DNA of 64,000 nucleotides from Rebecca billardiae RCC1528 (GCA_965240325.2 OZ251222.1:3410001-3474000), one strand, 5' to 3'; counted from the first letter of the stretch, positions 1-9,935 are shown. A program made the numbers and translations. The notes: generated by a model not told the origin, from the letters alone.

Positions 1-259
1 CGTTCCGCGGTCTTTTTCCGTAGAACTAACGTAGTTCGGGGCCCGCGGTGCACCCTCCGTCGGCTGCTGTCTCAGTCTGACATGTGTAACAGTTCGCCTG
101 AGCTGCCACCGCCAACTCAGTCACTGCCGCCCACCGGGCCGGCGGGCCGAGGACTGTCGCCGCGGGCCGCCGCGGGGACTAGCGGCCGGCGCGCGCGCGC
201 AGGCAGGGCGAGAGGCGCTGGCGCGGCGCGAGCCGGCGCGTGCGCGCGAGCGGGCGCAC

Positions 260-355
260 CTGCTTGAGGTACTCGCCCTGCGCCATGCGCTCGACGACGG
301 GCCGCTGGTCGCTCAGCCGGCACGCCTCGTGCCGGCAGAGCGAGAGCGCGCGCCA
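260..355 (-). other. exon-like segment, unrecognised
   Basis: The minus strand has an open 32-codon block that starts right after a CAG acceptor (TGG at 355) and ends at CAG|GTGCGCC (donor at 259). It reads W-R-A-L-S-L-C ... Q-G-E-Y-L-K-Q. The splice context matches the verified genes in this window, so it may be one internal exon of a minus-strand gene whose other exons lie in the duplicated DNA at 500-1340 or to the left of the window. I do not recognise the family, and it could be a pseudogene fragment. Confidence 0.3.
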
Positions 356-504
356 CTGCAGACTGCTGGCCCGCCGGCCTGCCGGCTGCGCAGCCGCGCA
401 CCGAGACCGACCGAGCGGAGCTCGGGGCGGTGGAACGAGGCGAGCGGCGCGTCGCGCCTGCCGCCGCGCGTGCGCGCCTGCTCCACCGCGCCGCCGTGCT
501 CGCC

Positions 505-1340
505 CGCCGCCTCCTCCGCCGCGTCGGCCTCGAAGACGGCGGCTGCCAGCGGCAGGCTGAGCTGCGCGCGGCTCACTCACACTGTCTGTGAGTCCTCACG
601 CTGCTGCCGGACCTCCGCGCCGCCGTCGACCGAGTTGAGGAGGAGCTCGGGCTCGGCGTCGAGGCGCGAGCTCGCGTGCTCGAGCTCGCCCTTCAGCCGC
701 GCGAGCTCCGGGCGCATCCGGCTCATCAATCAGCTCTGCCGCGCCGCTCGCTCGGCGGCGGCGGGCGGCGCGCTCTGCTCCGGTCGGCGAGCGACGAGCT
801 CGCGTGCTCCGGACTCGGCTCGCCCTTGCGCGCTGCTCCTCGAGTGACGAACGCGCCCGCGGGCAGGTTGTTGCCCGTCGCCCCCGCCGCGATCTCGCCG
901 CCCCCGCCGCGATCTCGTCGCCCGCCGCCTCCTCCGCCGCGTCCGGGCCTCGAAGACGGCGGCTGCCAGCGGCAGGCTGAGCTGCGCGCGGCTCACTCAC
1001 ACTGTCTGTGAGTCCTCACGCTGCTGCCGGACCTCCGCGCCGCCGTCGACCGAGTTGAGGAGGAGCTCGGGCTCGGCGTCGAGGCGCGAGCTCGCGTGCT
1101 CGAGCTCGCCCTTCAGCCGCGCGAGCTCCGGGCGCATCCGGCTCATCAATCAGCTCTGCCGCGCCGCTCGCTCGGCGGCGGCGGGCGGCGCGCTCTGCTC
1201 CGGTCGGCGAGCGACGAGCTCGCGTGCTCCGGACTCGGCTCGCCCTTGCGCGCTGCTCCTCGAGTGAAGAACGCGCCCGCGGGCAGGTTGTTGCCCGTCG
1301 CCCCCGCAGCGATCTCGCCGCCCCCGCCGCGATCTCGTCG
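505..1340. repeat. tandem direct duplication, 420-bp period
   Basis: The sequence at about 505-920 is repeated at about 921-1340 with a 420-bp period. I see only two substitutions in the shared core (near 848/1268 and 887/1307), so the duplication is recent or being homogenised. On the minus strand each copy contains an open block M-R-P-E-L-A-R-L-K-G ... E-D-S-Q-T-V that runs into GTGAGTGAG, a good donor, so the unit may carry a duplicated coiled-coil-like exon. The copies differ outside the core, where the left one joins the segment at 260-500. Confidence 0.9.
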
Positions 1341-1499
1341 CGCATGTGTCCGTGGCGCGCGCCTGCGAGGTCGGACGGAGGTGACAGGCGGGCCGCGAGC
1401 TCAGCCTCGGGGAGAGCGGAGCGAGAGGGCGAGACGGACGGAGCGAAAGCCGTGACCGCGGCTGAATCAAGGGCCGGCGCGCCCGGGTTCGTCGCGCTG

Positions 1500-2315
1500 C
1501 TTTTTTTTACTATTCACAGTTAGAAGTGATCAAGTTTCCCGATCCCTTGCCTTGCCGTTTTTATCGGTTGGCGGTTGGCGGCAATCTCATACTTAAAATC
1601 GCGCTCGTAACGAACCGTTACACTAATGTCACGTCCAGCTGACGTCCAGATCGCACTTTACTGAAGGGAATCAGCTGGGCGCGGTTTTTTTTGGCCTGAT
1701 AGACCTCTCAATGCGATCTCAAAAACTCGAAACTCGGTCTCCGCCAGCCCTAAAAATCGCCCCCCGTCCCTTTTTTCTTGATCAAAGATCTTTTTGAAAC
1801 GTGGTTCGGGCCCGCTGGTGCGGGCCGTCCACGCTGCGCGCTCCGCCCTGCACCGCGGGCCATAATTTATGAGTGAGAGTACGACGACTGTCTCGACTTA
1901 CGTACGCGGACGACTGGCCGCGCAGGCGCCGCAGCCCCGCGCAGCAGCGGTCCGGGACTCACGGTCCGGATGAATGACACCGTGACACTCGGCGCTGCCG
2001 CGGCCTGCCGGAGACGGAGTCCGCCGGGCCGGGGAGCCAGCAGTGACACAATTCGGACCAGTGTGAGTGTCCGCCGGGCCCCAGTAATGTCCGTTGAACT
2101 TGATATCGATCATCTATATATATATATATAGCTTACGGTTCAAAAATTTAATGGAATAATGGCCGGCCACTCGCCGACGCGGTCAATGCTGGCACTGTCA
2201 CTGCAGGCTACACTGGCCACTGGGCCTGGCAGCAGACGCCACTGGCAGTTGATCTCGGCAGCGGGCTCCGGGCCACCCGACACCCTGCGGTGGAGTCCAC
2301 TGCGCCCGAACATGC
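1500..2315. other. AT-richer intergenic spacer
   Basis: I see no convincing gene. The stretch holds poly-T and poly-C runs and a short (TA)n run at about 2115-2130. It lies downstream of the aldo-keto reductase stop on the minus strand. Confidence 0.6.
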
Positions 2316-3383
2316 TCAATTCCATTGGAGCGCCGATCGCTCGGCCCAGTATGCCGCCGAGTCGACGGCACATGCAGCCATCAGCTGCTCGAGCCTTGCG
2401 GCGAGCGCAGGCGACTGTGCCACGCGCATGGCCTGCGCATTCGACGCTGCTTGCTCGGGCGTAGCTGCGCCAGAGAGCACGAGCGGGGTAAAGGGCTGAG
2501 ACATTACGGCAGCGAGGCACAGCGCGTCGGGCGTCGTCTCCAGCTCGGCAGCAAGCGTGCGTACCGACTCAGCGGCGCTGGTGCCCTGAGCGAGCAGGCG
2601 GCCATTTGCCATCGCCTCCTTCACGATCACGTCCAGACCGGCCGCGCTCGCCTCGGCGAGTGCGGCACCGGCTGACTGCTCGAGCAGGTTGTACGTGGCT
2701 TGGACGCAGTCAAACAAAGGCGGGTCGACGCTGAGTGCCTTGCGTATCACCTCCGCCTGCTTGGGACCCGAGACGCTCAGGCCGATCCGCCATCCACGCT
2801 CACGCTTCATCGCGCGGAGCTCTGCCAGCACCTCTGCGTTGTCGAGCACGCCACTCTCGAGTGTGGCTGAGTGGATCTGGTAGAGATCGACGTGACCGCC
2901 CAGGATGCTCGACGTCTCGGCCGTCTGCGAGCGTAGGTGTTCCACTGAGTGGTCCTTCACCTCGTGGGGCTCCCCCCCCGTGTCCACCCGCCAGCCCGCA
3001 GTGTACCTGTAGCCCCATTTGCTCCCGCACACGACATCGCCCGGGCCGAAACCGCGAGCGGCGAGCCAGGAGGCCAGGAAGCGCTCTGACTCACCATACG
3101 AGCGCGCGCAGTCAAAGTAGCGCACACCCGCGGCGTAAGCGCCATCAAGCACGGCGTGACAGTGCTTCTCCATTGCATCGATGGTGCGCTGCTCGCCGAC
3201 AGCGCTGAACTCAGAGTCGCGGTTGAGGTTGATGTACCCAGGCCGCCCCAGCGCCGCCAGGCCGAGGCCGATGCGGGGCGCAGACGACCCGTCACTGAGC
3301 TGCTTGCCAAGGAATGCCCCCGCTGCTGTGGCGTGCATCGTCGGCAAGCTCGCGAACAGCGCCACGACGACGCGGAGGCGCAT
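2316..3383 (-). CDS. aldo-keto reductase, L-galactose/D-threo-aldose dehydrogenase-like
   Basis: A 355-residue NAD(P)H-dependent oxidoreductase of the aldo-keto reductase superfamily (TIM barrel). The catalytic tetrad is visible: Asp91 and Tyr96 in D-C-A-R-S-Y-G, Lys122 in G-S-K-W-G, and His171 in Y-Q-I-H-S. The cofactor side shows G-L-S-V-S-G and V-K-E-A-M-A-N-G-R. The pattern, including the Y-F-D-C-A-R-S-Y-G block, is nearest to L-galactose dehydrogenase/D-threo-aldose 1-dehydrogenase enzymes, some of which act in ascorbate synthesis; the substrate is inference. I chose the ATG at 3383 because it opens with a hydrophobic stretch (V-V-V-A-L-F-A-S-L) that looks like a signal or transit sequence. 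The frame stays open upstream, but only into the foldback element that begins 46 bp away. There is no intron. Confidence 0.85.
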   Translation of the reverse strand: MRLRVVVALFASLPTMHATAAGAFLGKQLSDGSSAPRIGLGLAALGRPGYINLNRDSEFSAVGEQRTIDAMEKHCHAVLDGAYAAGVRYFDCARSYGESERFLASWLAARGFGPGDVVCGSKWGYRYTAGWRVDTGGEPHEVKDHSVEHLRSQTAETSSILGGHVDLYQIHSATLESGVLDNAEVLAELRAMKRERGWRIGLSVSGPKQAEVIRKALSVDPPLFDCVQATYNLLEQSAGAALAEASAAGLDVIVKEAMANGRLLAQGTSAAESVRTLAAELETTPDALCLAAVMSQPFTPLVLSGAATPEQAASNAQAMRVAQSPALAARLEQLMAACAVDSAAYWAERSALQWN

Positions 3384-3426
3384 CAGCAGGCTCGGGCTTC
3401 TGGACGCGCGACCGGCCTGGCCGTAC

Positions 3427-4957
3427 TTAGGTGGCACGGCAGGAAACCGCCGGACTGCGACGTAACAGCCATGGCTGCCGCGTGCGCACGCCGATTGGGG
3501 GCTCGTGCGCGCCGAGCGCGTACAGCACGGTCCGGAGCGCATGCCGGGTGGTCAAAGCACGTGCGCCGGCCTCCTGGCCCGCCCCCCGATGAGCTCGTCG
3601 CGTCTCTCCTCACGCTCCAGCCGTGGACCAGCGTGCACACGTGCCGGTCGGCTGGCGAGCTGCAGACGCGGTGGATGCGCTGCATGGTATGTGCGCCACT
3701 GGCCGCCCAGATGGTCAGGGCGTACGGGGGCGGACGTGCACACGTGCGTCCAGTCGTTTGAACCGCGCGCCGAGGCTGATTTGGAGGTGAGCACCTACTC
3801 GCGGATGTCGGCGGCACTCCGTGGGCAGCCCGTGGGGCCACAGAAGCCACGGCGGGCAGCATTCGGGCGAGATGTACATGGCCCCATGACGGCAGGGAAC
3901 GCTCTGTGCGTACGCTACGGGTCCCGCCGAGGTCATTGATACGGGCTTCGCCTGGGTATGTGGCCTGATCACCCTGCTCGGGGGTCCGCGGATCACCGTG
4001 CATTGTGCTGGTGGCCCCGGCGCCCCGGAGTAGGCTATACGCGTGCGGCATGCCAAAACTAGAAATCTGACATAGAACTTCAACCGGGACCCTAGCTACT
4101 CTCAAGCCCTTCCCATAAGCTGTGTTCAGCCAGCTCGGCATGCGAATCGTATTGCACGTTTTGAAATTAACACGAAAATGGTCCAAAATCGCCGATTTAA
4201 TTTGGACCATTTTCGTGTTAATTTCAAAACGTGCAATACGATTCGCATGCCGAGCTGGCTGAACACAGCTTATGGGAAGGGCTCGAGAGTAGCTAGGGTC
4301 CCGGTTGAAGTTCTATGTCAGATTTCTAGTTTTGGCATGCCGCGTATAGCCTACTCCGGGGCGCCGGGGCCACCAGCACCATGGGCGGTGATCCGTGGGC
4401 CCCCGAGCAGCCTGTTCTAGCCACGGACACAGGCGAAGCCCGTATCACTGACCTCGGCGGGACCCGTAGCGTACGCACAGAGCGTTCCCTGCCGCCATGG
4501 GGCCGTGTACATCTCGCCCGAATGCTGCCCGCCGTGGCTTCTGTGGCCCCACGGGCTGCCCACGGAGTGCCGCCGACATCCGCGAGTAGGTGCACACCTC
4601 CAAAACAGCCTCAGCGCGCGGTTCAAACGACTGGACGCACGTGTGCACGCCCACCCCCGTACGCTCTGACCATCTGGGCGGCCAGTGGCGCACAAACCAT
4701 GCAGCGCATCCACCGCGTCTGCAGCTCGCCAGCCGACCGGCACGTGTGCACGCTGGTCCACGGCTGGAGCGTGAGGAGAGACGCGACGAGCTCATCGGGG
4801 GGCGGGCCAGGAGGCCGGCGCACGTGCTTTGACCACCCGGCATGCGCTCCGGACCGTGCTGTACGCGCTCGGCGCGCACGAGCCCCCAATCGGCGTGCGC
4901 ACGCGGCAGCCATGGCTGTTACGTCGCAGTCCGGCGGTTTCCTGCCGTGCCACCTTA
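3427..4957. mobile_element. foldback (inverted-repeat) element flanked by TTA
   Basis: Two arms of about 755 bp face each other: 3430-4187 and 4201-4954, with a 13-bp spacer. The outer ~255 bp of the arms look identical, while most mismatches and a small indel lie in the inner halves. Both ends read GGTGGCACGGCAGG inward, and each is bordered outside by TTA (3427-3429 and 4955-4957), a possible 3-bp target duplication of the TWA type used by PIF/Harbinger transposons. No transposase is visible. The long frames inside read through both arms and are not credible genes. The element separates the aldo-keto reductase ATG (3383) from the next gene's ATG (5023). Confidence 0.8.
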
Positions 4958-5022
4958 ATCCGGACCTCCATCACCGGATTCGCTTTCAAGTTCATGGCGG
5001 CCTTGCCGACCGCCCTCGCGGA

Positions 5023-6369
5023 ATGGCCGAGGCCGATCTGCGCGCTCGCGCCGAGCGCTTGCGGGCGAGATGCAGGGCGCTCCAGAGTGGGCTCGCGGCG
5101 CAAGACTCGGACATACACGAGGTGGCGAGTGTGATGCGTGACCTGACGTGCACAAACAAGGTGGGCACTGACTGCAGCTCGTGCGGCAGCGCTCGAGCCT
5201 CACACCCACGAGCAGGCGGGCGGCCTAGGCTCCCTCGAGCCGTGAGCGACGCGCTGCGAGACCATGGCGAGGCCCTCGAGGAGGCTTTGCGCACGTCTGA
5301 CCAGCTGGTTGATGACGTCGTGCCACGGATGGTGCTCACGCGTGCATTGCAACGGCTGAAGGTGCAGCTTACGCGGCGCGACCTGCGCGCGCTGCACGAG
5401 GCGACGTCGGGGGGCCACGCCGGGTTCGTGTCGCTGGACGCATGGGGCATTGCCCTTGCGCGCGCAAGGCAGGGGCAGGATGCACGGCGAGAAGCTCCGA
5501 GCGCCTCCTCTCAGCCGTCTTCCTGCGCGCCACTCGGCACGCACGACCACGCCGAGACGAGCGGCGATATCGCAGCCACACACGCGCTGCCCGGGGCTGA
5601 CTCCGCCGTCTCGCACGTGGCGAGTCCCGAGTCGGAAGACGCGTCGAGCCAATGGTGGCAAATTCCATCTCCACCGACCATGCTCGATGGCACGAGAGGC
5701 AGATACGACGCCATCTGCGCCGCTGCCGCTGACGGCGCGCACCTGATGGCCGCGTGCGATGGAATCGTGGATCGCGTGCGCCAGCGCGAAGCGCAGCTGC
5801 GCCGCGAGCACCACTTGGGGTCAGGTGCGTTTGAGGCGCCCCTGGCCTCGCTGGGTCAGGTGAGTCCACCAGGCTCCGCCGCCAGGCCAGACGCTCGCCA
5901 CGCGGTCGGACTCGCGCCGGGCTTCCCCGAGGCCGCGCCCTCACGGGCAGAGCCGGCGGTCGAGGTGCTGTGTGGTGCGCTCGCAGATGCTGACGATCTC
6001 ATCGATGAGCTCCGCACTACGCTGGCTTCAGCACTCGCAGGCATGGCGGCGGCGCCTGCTGATGCAGGGTGGAGGCCAGTCGACATGTTCTCGCGCGGTA
6101 AAGGTCACGTTGCTTTGGCGGAAGCGGTGCCAGCTCGGCAGGCGGACGCCGCGTGTGCGCAGTCGGAGCATGAGAGCGTGGACAGCTCCACGGCTGGCGG
6201 TGACGACCGAGTCGCCCAGCGTGCAGCTGCTTCTGCTGGCGCGACGGGCTCCTGTGAAACCGCCATGGGCGAAGGCCGCTTCTCCGAGGGAGGCTTCGCT
6301 GCCGACGGCTTCGCTGCAGATGGCTTCCCAGCCGACAGATTCGGCGACCGTGGCATTGCGAATATATAG
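5023..6369 (+). CDS. GF.D-repeat protein, N-terminal part, with EF-hand-like segment
   Basis: Not a family I can name. The 448-residue frame begins M-A-E-A-D-L-R-A-R-A, an Ala/Arg/Leu helix that may be a coiled coil. Around residues 75-145 it carries a helix-loop-helix (L-T-R-R-D-L-R-A-L-H ... G-F-V-S-L-D-A-W) that resembles a degenerate EF-hand. A second helical block (D-A-D-D-L-I-D-E-L) lies near residue 320. The C-terminal end starts a Gly-Phe-x-x-Asp repeat (G-G-F-A-A-D-G-F) before a TAG at 6367. The same repeat continues in the +1 frame downstream, so the real protein is probably longer. I chose the ATG at 5023 because everything upstream in this frame is foldback-element sequence. It was probably divergent from the aldo-keto reductase over a ~120-bp promoter before the element inserted. 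Confidence 0.55.
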   Translation: MAEADLRARAERLRARCRALQSGLAAQDSDIHEVASVMRDLTCTNKVGTDCSSCGSARASHPRAGGRPRLPRAVSDALRDHGEALEEALRTSDQLVDDVVPRMVLTRALQRLKVQLTRRDLRALHEATSGGHAGFVSLDAWGIALARARQGQDARREAPSASSQPSSCAPLGTHDHAETSGDIAATHALPGADSAVSHVASPESEDASSQWWQIPSPPTMLDGTRGRYDAICAAAADGAHLMAACDGIVDRVRQREAQLRREHHLGSGAFEAPLASLGQVSPPGSAARPDARHAVGLAPGFPEAAPSRAEPAVEVLCGALADADDLIDELRTTLASALAGMAAAPADAGWRPVDMFSRGKGHVALAEAVPARQADAACAQSEHESVDSSTAGGDDRVAQRAAASAGATGSCETAMGEGRFSEGGFAADGFAADGFPADRFGDRGIANI

Positions 6370-6394
6370 CGCCTCTTGTGGGTGCGTGGAAAAT

Positions 6395-7300
6395 AACGTC
6401 GCTGGATTTCCGACTGCGAATGCTGGAGTGAGCGGCTTTGGGGACGGCGGCATAGGCGACACTGTCTTCGGAAACTTGGGCGGCTCGGTTGACGACGACT
6501 TTGCACGTGACGGTGACGATCGTACAGCCGAGCCGCCAGCCGTGCGCGCCGCAGCAGCGAGCGGCTTTGAGATGGGCAGCTTCGACGACGATGGCTTTGG
6601 TGACTACGGCTTTGCTGACAATGAGTTTGCACAGGCGAGGCACGATGCTGTCGCCGAGCTACCAGCGGCACCTGCTGGAGTGAGCGGCTTCGGGGATGGT
6701 GGCTTTGGCGACGACGGCTTTGGCGACTCTGCCTTCGCGATCGACGACCTCAGAGGAGATCTGGACGAAACTTTCGCCGACCCGCCAGCAGCGCCTGTCG
6801 GAGTGGGCGGCTTCGGGGATGGCGGCTTTGGCGACGATTCCTTCGTTGACGATGCGGGCTTCGCTGGGGACGTATTCGTCGGGATCAGTGCGCCTGCTGG
6901 TGTGGGCGGCTTTGGCGATGCAGGATTTGGCGCCGGCGGCTTTGGAGACGACGGGAGCTTTGCTCAGAATGATTTTGCTGGGTGCATGGATGGCGACGGG
7001 CGGCTTGCCGAGCTGCCGGATGCCTCTGCTGGTGATACGCGCGGCTTTGGCGCCAGCGGATTCGGCCATGATGAGAGCTTCGACCCTGTGCATGATTTTT
7101 TCGGACACGTCGATGATACGAGCGGCGTTGGCGAGGCTGGCTTTGGCGCCGGCGGCTTCGGCGATGATGGGAGCTTCAATGAGACTGCGAACAGTACTTT
7201 TACTGTTGGGCGCGTGGCGGATGATCATCATCGCGCTTTGGAGCTGCCGGATCCCTCTGCTGGTGGTGATACGACTACCGGGGTGCCTTTTACTAGTTAA
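6395..7300 (+). CDS. GF.D-repeat protein, C-terminal part in shifted frame
   Basis: About 300 codons in the frame +1 to the preceding ORF encode five or six imperfect ~45-residue units rich in G-F-G-D-x-G-F-G-D-D, each followed by an acidic stretch and an A-E-L/P-P segment. The same motif family ends the upstream ORF, which argues that both parts belong to one gene. There is no ATG at the junction and no well-placed intron: the only GT...AG pair at the break is about 20 nt apart. A frameshift, a sequencing error or an unrecognised intron is possible. The Phe-Gly-Asp/Asp-Gly-Phe spacing recalls linear binding motifs of endocytic adaptors, but that is only a resemblance. The frame ends in TAA at 7300. 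Confidence 0.5.
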   Translation, partial: NVAGFPTANAGVSGFGDGGIGDTVFGNLGGSVDDDFARDGDDRTAEPPAVRAAAASGFEMGSFDDDGFGDYGFADNEFAQARHDAVAELPAAPAGVSGFGDGGFGDDGFGDSAFAIDDLRGDLDETFADPPAAPVGVGGFGDGGFGDDSFVDDAGFAGDVFVGISAPAGVGGFGDAGFGAGGFGDDGSFAQNDFAGCMDGDGRLAELPDASAGDTRGFGASGFGHDESFDPVHDFFGHVDDTSGVGEAGFGAGGFGDDGSFNETANSTFTVGRVADDHHRALELPDPSAGGDTTTGVPFTS

Positions 7301-7582
7301 TAACTAGTTGTAGCTGATGCTCATGACACTGCCAGCTGCGTAGGGCTTTTAGTCTTAGAATTTAGTTCAAAGGCGGTGCAGCCGGGCCGCAGGCGCATGC
7401 AGTTCGACTACTGCTGACTCGATATGTTGGAAGGTGACAGTCTGCTGATAGTGATATGCCGCCCCATTTCACGTTAAAATCATCAATAAATAATATTCGG
7501 GGGGTCGGAACTGGTATAAGTGGAAGGGACTCGATGCGGCATGGTCCGACGCTGAGTGGTTATTGCATTTGCCCATCATCAT

Positions 7583-7596
7583 ATTAACAGAGAGAG

Positions 7597-7642
<46 letters not shown>
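7583..7642. repeat. (GA)n microsatellite
   Basis: A (GA)n run of about 50-60 bp lies in the ~560-bp spacer between the GF.D-repeat frame and the Cys-rich gene. I see nothing else in that spacer. Confidence 0.95.
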
Positions 7643-7644
<2 letters not shown>

Positions 7645-7860
7645 AGACGATTATTATTATTAATTTAAAACGCGATACTACGACGCCGACATGGCATCAT
7701 GCGCAACGGGCAGGCGTCAGGCCGAGTGCAGCCGACACGTATCGAACGCGTATGAGTATCAGTCTGAGGACGGCGGCGCTGATGATATCAAAGCATTAAT
7801 AGTGTTGCCAGCCTCTGCTTTGACATCGGCGCCGGCCCATCGCCGGGCACGCGAGCCTCA

Positions 7861-9336
7861 TCACTGCAGCCACTGCTGGGGCTGCCCGCCCCCAATCGAG
7901 CCGAGACCAGCATCAGCAGCAGTTCGCCTCGGTGCCGCCGGAGGCCACTGCCTGTCGAGCGGCCGGGCACGCCGCAGTAGCGCACCAATCATGAGCGTCA
8001 CCATCCCCAGGGAGAGTAGTAGTCCGGCGCCCGGAGCCACCGCAGCAAAGGCTCGGGCTCGTCCTGTGCGGAAATCGACGTTCGGCGCATGGGGCATCGC
8101 GCGCAGCGCCGAAGCGTGTGCTCCCCCAGAGTCCCGACGGCGCCCCCCTGACCCGGTGTCGGGCCCAGCGCAGAGCTGAGCGCACGTGAATGGCGGATGG
8201 CCACAGTGGAGAACAGCAGTGCGCACACCCTGGCCACAGTCGCAGTAACCTGCTTCGCGCCTGTCGACCTCGGCACTGCACGTACGAGATGGCCAGCGCT
8301 CAATGACGTCGGTCGAGCACGGCTTGACGGAGCGGTGCCAGCCCCTGCAGCTCGTGCTCGGATCGTGCCCGGCACGCCCCGTGCACACATCTGCACACGT
8401 GAATGTCTCGCGCCCCATACAATCGTCGCACCGCGTTTCGAGGCCGTCGCCACAGTCGCAGAAGCCGGGGGCGAGGGCGTCAATCTCGGCCTCGCAGCTC
8501 TTGTCGTTGCGCGGGTCCCGCAGCTCGCGGTCTGTCAGGCCCAAGAGGCCGAGCTCCTCCTGTCGCCAGGCGATGCAAGGTGCACGGGGCTTTGCTCGCA
8601 GCGACGGGTGGGATTGAGGGCACGGCTCACACTGGCCGGAGGCGTTCGCGCGGTAGCCGGCATAGCAGGTGCAAGCACCACGCCGACCGCGTTGGGGCAC
8701 GCAGAACTCGCTCGATGGGTGAGCGCAGAGCTGGCTCGACCCCGTGGCGATTGAGCATTGCCTGCCAGTCGACCGATTGCTTGCCGGAGAGCGTGTGCAC
8801 TCGTCGCCTTTCTCCGAAAAAACGCCAGCGCGGCCCAGAGCCGTGCCCAGACCCAGCGACTCAGCTGTAGGGGCACGCGTAGGTTCACCAGCCCATTTAG
8901 CGGTTGGATCCACGCAGCAGAGAGATTCCCCCGCTGAGGTGAGGACGAGAGAAGCGGAGTTCGCACAAGAGGATTCGCCATCAGAGATGGAGTGGCACCG
9001 AACCTGGCCAGGTAGGCAGCAGTTCTTGGGCTGGATGAAGAAGCCATGAGGCCTAGGCGGGCAGCTGGTCTCCGCGAGTGACTCGAAGCACGTCTGCAGC
9101 CCCTGAAGGCAGCACGACGCCGTGCGCGATCCAAGAACGTAGTCCACGTGATACAGTGCGCCGCGCGGGCAATCCTGCCGTGTTGAGACATAGAAACAGG
9201 GCGAGTGTCGAGATGGCGAATCGAAGCCCCGTTGTTTGAACTCTGCCTTGACCTGCGCGCTCGTGATGTGCCTGATCGCGCCGGCAGTAGCCGCGCACCC
9301 GCAGAGGAGGAGGACAGCCGCGCGTCGCGCCCTCAT
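7861..9336 (-). CDS. Cys-rich type I membrane protein
   Basis: A 491-residue protein with a clear signal peptide (M-R-A-R-R-A-A-V-L-L-L-C-G-C-A), a long Cys-rich ectodomain, one TM segment at about 430-454 (G-L-L-L-S-L-G-M-V-T-L-M-I-G-A-L-L) and a short basic tail. The ectodomain contains an EGF-like stretch (G-A-C-T-C-Y-A-G-Y) and two copies of a Cys module: F-C-D-C-G-D-G-x-x-T-R-C-D-D-C ... F-T-C-A-D-V-C, then Y-C-D-C-G-Q-G ... C-G-H-P-P-F-T-C-A-Q-L-C. I know of C-x-C-G-x-G Cys modules next to glycosyltransferase domains in algal proteins, but no catalytic domain is visible here. A surface receptor or matrix role is inference. The ATG at 9336 is the first one in the frame and starts the signal peptide. 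Confidence 0.75.
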   Translation of the reverse strand: MRARRAAVLLLCGCAATAGAIRHITSAQVKAEFKQRGFDSPSRHSPCFYVSTRQDCPRGALYHVDYVLGSRTASCCLQGLQTCFESLAETSCPPRPHGFFIQPKNCCLPGQVRCHSISDGESSCANSASLVLTSAGESLCCVDPTAKWAGEPTRAPTAESLGLGTALGRAGVFSEKGDECTRSPASNRSTGRQCSIATGSSQLCAHPSSEFCVPQRGRRGACTCYAGYRANASGQCEPCPQSHPSLRAKPRAPCIAWRQEELGLLGLTDRELRDPRNDKSCEAEIDALAPGFCDCGDGLETRCDDCMGRETFTCADVCTGRAGHDPSTSCRGWHRSVKPCSTDVIERWPSRTCSAEVDRREAGYCDCGQGVRTAVLHCGHPPFTCAQLCAGPDTGSGGRRRDSGGAHASALRAMPHAPNVDFRTGRARAFAAVAPGAGLLLSLGMVTLMIGALLRRARPLDRQWPPAAPRRTAADAGLGSIGGGQPQQWLQ

Positions 9337-9935
9337 TGCCGGCGTACTTGTACTGCAGTCCACAAACTGTAAAACGCAGGTGGCACGGCGAGCGGCAGCC
9401 GGCAGCGCTAAATCAGCCCGGGCTGATTTACGCTTATCTCAGCCCGGGCTGATTTATTATAAGCGCTTTAAAAATCAGCCCGGGCGGCTGAGATAAGCTC
9501 TGCGCGAGCTTACCGTCAGCCCCTCTCTGGTCAGCCCGGCCGCTGAGATAAGCGCTTATCTCAGCCCAGCGGCTCGCGACTCGGCCACCGTGGACTCGGA
9601 GCGCACGTCGCGCGGTGCGGCCCGCCCGCTCCATGGCTGCACGCGCTGCTGTGTCTTCGGTGGCCACAGGGTGAAGTGCGCTGAGTCCGTAGTGGCGGAC
9701 GCCCAGCTCCACCCACCCCCTTCTCCCTGGCCCGCCCCGCCTGCCGCTGCCGCACGGCGAGTGACTGGACGCTGGGCCGCTGGCAGCAGGCAGCCGCTTG
9801 GCGCGCGGCAGACGGCGCGGCTCCCCACCTGCACTGCCCTTCCCGTCGCGCGCGGCGCCGCAGCGGCAGGCTGGGGATCCGGGCTTTGGCTTGCTGACCA
9901 GTCCGAGGTAGTTCGTGTTAATAACGACGGCACCG
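9337..9935. other. spacer with a cluster of perfect palindromes
   Basis: Upstream of the Cys-rich gene lie several near-identical dyads. The core CAGCCCGGGCTG is the centre of a 22-bp perfect palindrome at 9409-9430 and of a second copy at about 9440-9455, with a half copy at 9473-9486. GCTGAGATAAGC joined to its own complement forms a 24-bp perfect palindrome at 9542-9565. The elements AGATAAGC and CAGCCCGG alternate through 9409-9575. They may be protein-binding dyads or remains of a small foldback repeat. No gene is supported here. Confidence 0.6.

Noticed and set aside
3383-4210. 275-codon minus frame over the left foldback arm
   Set aside because: It is repeat sequence read through to the aldo-keto reductase side in another frame; the same peptide appears mirrored in the right arm, with no protein-family features.
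4381-5022. Upstream extension of the GF.D-repeat gene to an ATG at 4381
   Set aside because: This part is the right arm of the foldback element and is unlikely to be native coding sequence.
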